From NCBI GenBank assembly GCA_012932865.1, contig SAXG01000003.1, forward strand, positions 62,001-126,000: a DNA stretch of 64,000 nt, in the 5' to 3' direction. This DNA comes from Amylostereum areolatum (Eukaryota; Basidiomycota; Agaricomycetes; Russulales; Stereaceae). Made by a program: the position numbers and the translations under genes. This document shows, one piece after another, positions 63,331-64,000 of the stretch. Under the pieces are notes generated by a model. It saw only the letters and a list, made by a program, of their open reading frames with translations, searched no databases and was not told the origin of the DNA. The number at the start of each line of letters is the position of its first letter. The stretch's first letter is position 1.

Positions 63331-64000
63331 CGGACACCATAAGTTCCTATGGTCCTGACAAGAATCTACAGTGGTGACAATAAGGCGCGAATGTTTGCGC
63401 TGACGTGTGTATGATCCTGCCAAAAATCGGGGGTGGTTTTGGAGAGGATCGACGACGAATGCCAATTGAGTAGTATGACCATGACCTTAAGGATACTTAT
63501 GGGCTTCAATGAATAAAGTTAGTGAGTACACAGGGGACGTCGGGGCAGAAGCAACAAAGACCCACAAAGACGAAACGATCGTACTGTAAGCCTGGAGAGT
63601 CCGGCTTGCAATCGAACGCGGACATCGTGGGCCGTGGCGCGGTTAAAGGATGATCGATGAATGGACGTGGTCCTTGCCTTGTAAGTAGCGTCTTATAGAC
63701 ATATGACTCTTCCACGAGCACCCCAATCGGTCCTGGCGTTGAAGTGAGTCCATTTGGATGAGGAAGGCCTGGCTCTGACGCGAATGGATAACAGATCTCT
63801 GATCCAGCTACGCTGAGCCCGCAGCGGCTGAGATGGTTCCGGGAGGAAACTCCGAGGAGAGTTGTTGTCTGGTTGGGGGATCGTGGCCTCGGACGAGGAT
63901 CTCGACAAGTTGGGATTCGTCAGTCCCGGTCCACGGAGAAGGCCAGTCTGCCAGTCTGGCGACTCTGGCCAGAGGAAATTAAAAACGCGGTCACGGGCCC
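63331..64000. other. Unassigned end of window
   Basis: No coding region, repeat or RNA gene was recognised on either strand. Confidence 0.35.

Overview
The window looks like genomic DNA of an agaricomycete (mushroom-type basidiomycete). Genes are split by many introns of about 50-60 bp with GT..AG ends. It carries several members of the fungal-specific FunK1 kinase family, basidiomycete-style F-box and membrane-anchored GNAT families, and chromodomain-bearing Ty3/gypsy (chromovirus) retrotransposons. No rRNA, tRNA or CRISPR was seen. Coordinates of spliced genes are gene spans read by eye; introns are given where the junction could be read.

Region 1 (1-25260) is a transposon-rich accessory block built around decaying FunK1-type kinase genes. 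Two complete, apparently young chromoviruses (151-7664 and 15601-22696) have LTR pairs that read as identical and 5-bp target duplications. Each sits in the same orientation at almost the same codon of a different FunK1 paralogue. Both carry a Tf1-type self-priming signal, a -1 frameshift heptamer on the gag stop codon, and a long leader that is nearly free of ATG yet open in the gag frame except for one stop. Between them a minus-strand gene (12060-9980) is broken by two solo LTRs that leave its frame intact once removed. An orphan first exon of a WrbA-type flavodoxin lies at 12594. A third FunK1 copy (23936-25260) is a pseudogene.

Region 2 (25700-61110) is gene-dense housekeeping chromosome: a SIRT5-type sirtuin, FMC1-type ATP synthase assembly factor, an RRM protein, an eIF4A-like pseudohelicase, Elongator subunit ELP2, a GNAT pseudogene, mitochondrial-type phosphopantetheinyl transferase, a zinc-finger/coiled-coil protein, CLASP, an F-box protein, a small family of unknown function, a SelW/Rdx-like protein, splicing factor CWC21, acetylornithine aminotransferase, 5-aminolevulinate synthase, a short unknown ORF, acyl-protein thioesterase and a Gemin2-like SMN-complex protein. 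A 777-bp inverted-repeat element packed with GTTAAC motifs lies at 58808-59584.

Region 3 (61110-64000) holds two more GNAT paralogues, one clearly degenerate, and sequence with no recognisable genes. Several conserved genes near 50-53 kb show single-base frame changes that all need one base removed, which may be assembly errors rather than biology.
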